DNA from: an uncultured Oscillospiraceae bacterium
GTDB lineage: Bacteria; Bacillota; Clostridia; Oscillospirales; Oscillospiraceae
Reading direction: 5' to 3'
Assembly: GCA_905234005.1 (NCBI GenBank)
Contig: CAJOFW010000082.1
Span: 1 to 8,718, forward strand
DNA length: 8,718 bases
The position numbers and the translations under genes are program-made. Of this stretch, positions 6,363 through 8,718 are shown one piece after another (within the stretch, counting starts at the first letter, position 1; every line of letters begins with the position of its first letter). The notes under the pieces are model-generated. The model searched no databases. It saw only the letters and a program-made list of their open reading frames with translations, and was not told where the DNA came from.

Positions 6363-7409
6363 ATGGAAACACTGGCCGCCCCACTGCCCGGCGCCGCCGC
6401 AGCCGCGCCCCGTAAGCGCTGGTTCCGCGCCGATAACATCCGCTACATCCTGCTCTTCAACGTCATCGCGGAGCATATGCTCACCCAGACCGGCATCACA
6501 TACAACTGGCTCGTCACCGTCATCGTCTGCTGGTCGCGTATGATCACCATGCCCGGCTTCTGCTTCATCTCGGGCTACTTCTCCAAGAAGGGCTATCAGA
6601 GCGCCATATTCGACTTCCTCGTACCGTACCTGATCTTCAACAGCCTGTTCGTGCTGTGCTACGGCACGAGCGCGCCGAACATCTTCACGCCGACGTTCGC
6701 CTACTGGTACCTCGTGTGCATGTTCTGCTGGAAGCTCGTGACGAAGGCCCTGCAGCAGATCAAATACATCATCCCGCTGTCGTTCGCGGTCGCCCTGCTC
6801 GCCGGCCTGTGCACCGACGTCGGCCACCTCCTGAGCCTTGCCCGCACGATCGGCTTCCTGCCGTTTTACGTCATCGGCATGAAGATGAGCCGCGAGGACG
6901 TCGCGAAGCTCGAAAACCTCCCGAAGGCGCTCGTCGCCGTCGTCACGCTTGTGACCCTCGGCATCTGGGGCTGGCTGAACGTCCGGGGCGTGTTCCACAT
7001 CGACTTCTACTACTACTGGGAGCCGTATGCCGGCATGGAGGGGCCGTTCCACACCTTCTCCTACGGCCCGTGGAAGGGACTTATTCTCCGCGCCCTCGGC
7101 TATGTGATCTCGGGCATCCAGATCATCTGCCTGTTCTGCCTCGTGCCGGACAAATCCCTGCCCATTATGCGCGACGGCGGCACGCGAACCATGGTGCCGT
7201 ACCTGCTGCATACCTACGTCATCATGTTCATGAAGAACCTCTACTTCCTCGTCCCCGCGCTCGATCAGTGGTACATCACGATCCCCGTCGCCATTGTCAT
7301 CGGCGTCGCGGTCATGAGCGCCCTCGGCCTGCCGGTTCTGAACGACCTCTACAACAGCCTCATCAAATTCATCAAGGGCGTATTCTACCAGGAGGCAAAT
7401 CCCGGCTGA
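6363..7409 (+). CDS. Membrane acyltransferase, acyltransferase-3/fucose 4-O-acetylase type
   Basis: This 348-residue, strongly hydrophobic protein has about ten membrane segments. It belongs to the acyltransferase-3 family, near the fucose 4-O-acetylase branch. His38 in NVIAEHM, in the first helix, is at the place of the conserved catalytic histidine. MPGFCFISGYFSKK (63-76) is the family's hallmark second helix, followed by FAYWYLVCMF (112-121), FLPFYVIGMKM (165-175) and TRTMVPYLLHTYVI (274-287) near the end. Such enzymes move acetyl or other acyl groups from cytoplasmic donors to hydroxyls of glycans or lipids. The ATG at 6363 is chosen because GAAGGAGA ends a few bases upstream and the promoter at 6286-6314 lies before it; a longer frame from 6279 would overlap the promoter. 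It is transcribed alone and ends at the terminator at 7433. The substrate is unknown; a surface glycan of the neighbouring pathway is plausible. Confidence 0.88.
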   Translation: METLAAPLPGAAAAAPRKRWFRADNIRYILLFNVIAEHMLTQTGITYNWLVTVIVCWSRMITMPGFCFISGYFSKKGYQSAIFDFLVPYLIFNSLFVLCYGTSAPNIFTPTFAYWYLVCMFCWKLVTKALQQIKYIIPLSFAVALLAGLCTDVGHLLSLARTIGFLPFYVIGMKMSREDVAKLENLPKALVAVVTLVTLGIWGWLNVRGVFHIDFYYYWEPYAGMEGPFHTFSYGPWKGLILRALGYVISGIQIICLFCLVPDKSLPIMRDGGTRTMVPYLLHTYVIMFMKNLYFLVPALDQWYITIPVAIVIGVAVMSALGLPVLNDLYNSLIKFIKGVFYQEANPG

Positions 7410-7432
7410 CCGCGTCCGAACCGAAACCCCGG

Positions 7433-7475
7433 CCCCGCCGTTTGCGCCGTATGCGCGCAGGACGGCGGGGTTTTT
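7433..7475 (+). terminator. Rho-independent terminator after the acyltransferase gene
   Basis: A perfect nine-pair stem, CCCCGCCGT (7433-7441) with ACGGCGGGG (7462-7470), encloses a 20-base loop that contains its own GCGC/GCGC pairing. Five T residues (7471-7475) follow directly. It lies 24 bases past the stop and separates the acyltransferase from the next gene. Confidence 0.9.
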
Positions 7476-7496
7476 GTGATTTGCGCATGATCGGGC

Positions 7497-7524
7497 TTGT
7501 CATTCATGAAAAGCGTGCTACAAT
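7497..7524 (+). promoter_or_regulatory. Extended -10 sigma-A-type promoter for the secreted protein gene
   Basis: TTGTCA (7497-7502) and TACAAT (7519-7524) have a 16-base spacer, with TGC immediately before the -10. It comes just after the terminator and would give a leader of about 50 bases that contains AAAGGAGG (7568-7575), seven bases before the ATG at 7583. Confidence 0.8.
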
Positions 7525-7582
7525 GGCGGTGACAGCCGCGCCGCAGACGGTGTGGAGAACAACGCCCAAAGGAGGAAGAACC

Positions 7583-8718
7583 ATGAAACAGCTTTCCCGT
7601 GCGCTGGCGCTGGCGCTCACGCTCGCCCTGTGCCTGACGCTTGCCGTCCCCGCGTGGGCGGACGGCGAGGTATTCGACGTCGCAGACGGCGGGGCGGGGG
7701 AGGGGGCCGTCCTCGACGTGACCGACGGCGCTCCGGCGCAAAACCTCACGCTCGATATCCTCGCCAATTCAAACAGCATCACCGACACCGGCCACGCCTG
7801 GCTCCGGCTGAACAATACGACCGGTCACGCCGTTTCCCTCGGCGGCTACGCGATCGCCGCCGGTAAGAGCATATACATCGGACTGCGCGGCGACCTGGAG
7901 CTGGGCGTCGCAAGCAACCTGATCGGCGCCGCCGGCGATTCGGCGGGCTGCTTCATCAACTTCGAGGCGCTGCTCGAGGCCGAGTCCGGAAACGATTACT
8001 ACAACTCGTACACATACAAAACGATGACCTTCGACGAGGCGTCGCTGCCCGAGCTGTTCTCGCTGATGACGTCCTTCGGGTACTACCGGTTCCTCGAGAT
8101 GAACTGCGTCGACTTCGCCGTGACGATCTGGAATACGTTCGCCCCCTCGTCGGATCAGGTGCCGGATCTCTCGATCAATATGCCCCGGGTGCTCAAAAAC
8201 TGGATCCTGCTCCACGGCGGTTCGCTCTACACCGACCTGCCGACGTACGGCGCGGACGGAACGGATACGTACAAGGTCACGCAGGAGGGCCGTTTCATCG
8301 TATACGCCGTCGTCCCGCCCGTGCTCTCGGCCGAGGCGGCGGATACGTCCGTCACGCTGCGCTGGGATTTCGGCTATGAAAAGATCACCGCCGACGACTA
8401 CAACATCGACGGCTTCGCGCTCGTGTACGGCCCGGACGGCGGCGGCCGGACGACGACGGTGATCGACGACCCCCGTGCGACGAGCGTCACGGTGGACGGT
8501 CTGCGGCCGAACACGGCGTATACGTTCTCGCTGTACCCGGCGGTCACCTACACAAGTCCGGCGCTTGTGGACGCGGACGGCAACAACGTCAGCCTCTCCG
8601 ATTGGCTGGCGTACGCCTCGGTGTACCACTTCGACCCGACCCAGGAGATGACGCTTACGCACGTATACGAGCCGGGCACGGTCACCGTCACCACCGCGTC
8701 AACACCGACCCCGACCCC
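7583..8718 (+). CDS. Secreted protein with a possible permuted papain-like domain and a fibronectin type III-like domain (partial, cut by right edge)
   Basis: The visible 378 residues begin with a signal peptide: Lys/Arg start, hydrophobic core 7-22, likely cleavage after PAWA at residue 26. After a Gly/Asp-rich spacer comes a region (about 55-215) with GHAWLRLNN (70-78) and LEMNCVDFAVTIWN (171-184). A His followed about 100 residues later by Asn-Cys resembles circularly permuted NlpC/P60-like families such as the Lnb N-terminal (DUF4105) domain, in which His71 and Cys175 would be catalytic. Residues about 245-325 look like a fibronectin type III domain (PPVLSAEAADTSVTLRWDF, then VTVDGLRPNTAYTFSLYPA). 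The tail turns into a Thr/Pro linker (TASTPTPT) at the window edge, so further domains probably follow, perhaps a wall anchor. It has its own promoter and an AAAGGAGG site. Substrate and activity are unknown; a cell-wall peptide or lipoprotein hydrolase is one reading. Confidence 0.82.
   Translation, partial: MKQLSRALALALTLALCLTLAVPAWADGEVFDVADGGAGEGAVLDVTDGAPAQNLTLDILANSNSITDTGHAWLRLNNTTGHAVSLGGYAIAAGKSIYIGLRGDLELGVASNLIGAAGDSAGCFINFEALLEAESGNDYYNSYTYKTMTFDEASLPELFSLMTSFGYYRFLEMNCVDFAVTIWNTFAPSSDQVPDLSINMPRVLKNWILLHGGSLYTDLPTYGADGTDTYKVTQEGRFIVYAVVPPVLSAEAADTSVTLRWDFGYEKITADDYNIDGFALVYGPDGGGRTTTVIDDPRATSVTVDGLRPNTAYTFSLYPAVTYTSPALVDADGNNVSLSDWLAYASVYHFDPTQEMTLTHVYEPGTVTVTTASTPTPT

Noticed and set aside
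7583..7663. Lipoprotein lipobox at LALC in the signal peptide
   Set aside because: The residue before Cys17 is Leu, not Gly, Ala or Ser, and a good ordinary cleavage site (PAWA) follows the hydrophobic core.
7769..8662. Minus-strand frame of 297 codons
   Set aside because: It is antisense to the secreted protein, whose signal peptide, promoter and ribosome binding site support the plus strand.

Overview
The window is GC-rich and gene-dense. Its genes point to a GC-rich Gram-positive of the Clostridia, possibly a gut Oscillospiraceae-type organism. The reasons are a YidC domain of clostridial type without a lipoprotein signal, AGGAGG-type ribosome binding sites, clear TTGACA/TATAAT-like promoters, an LtaS-like five-helix sulfatase and a TagB/TagF-type transferase. 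The species cannot be named from this sequence. There is no rRNA, tRNA, CRISPR array, transposase or phage gene.

The left part is read on the minus strand, from right to left. An LtaS-like membrane sulfatase/phosphotransferase (4307-6106) is followed by a 264-bp gap filled by two tandem palindromic repeat elements (4102-4298). Three tightly packed genes come next. The first is a YidC/Oxa1 insertase domain fused to a CDP-glycerol glycerophosphotransferase-like domain (2150-4042). The second is a GNAT acetyltransferase (1344-2147), whose ribosome binding site lies in the last codons of the first. The third is a two-domain enzyme, a LicC/PntC-like nucleotidyltransferase joined to a fold-type I PLP enzyme (1322 to the left edge, incomplete).

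The right part is read on the plus strand. A membrane O-acyltransferase (6363-7409) has its own strong promoter, divergent from the sulfatase promoter, and ends at a strong intrinsic terminator. A separate promoter then drives a secreted protein (7583 to the right edge, incomplete). It has a signal peptide, a possible His-before-Cys papain-like domain, a fibronectin type III-like domain and the beginning of a Thr/Pro linker.

Taken together, the locus looks like a cell-envelope decoration module. The nucleotidyltransferase/PLP enzyme could make a cytidylyl-activated amino-alcohol phosphate or aminophosphonate. The GNAT protein could acylate its amine, and the TagF-like domain of the YidC fusion could transfer the group to a membrane-bound acceptor. 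The LtaS-like enzyme and the O-acyltransferase could then act on the outer face or on the glycan. The domain assignments are well supported. The substrates and the joint pathway are inference.
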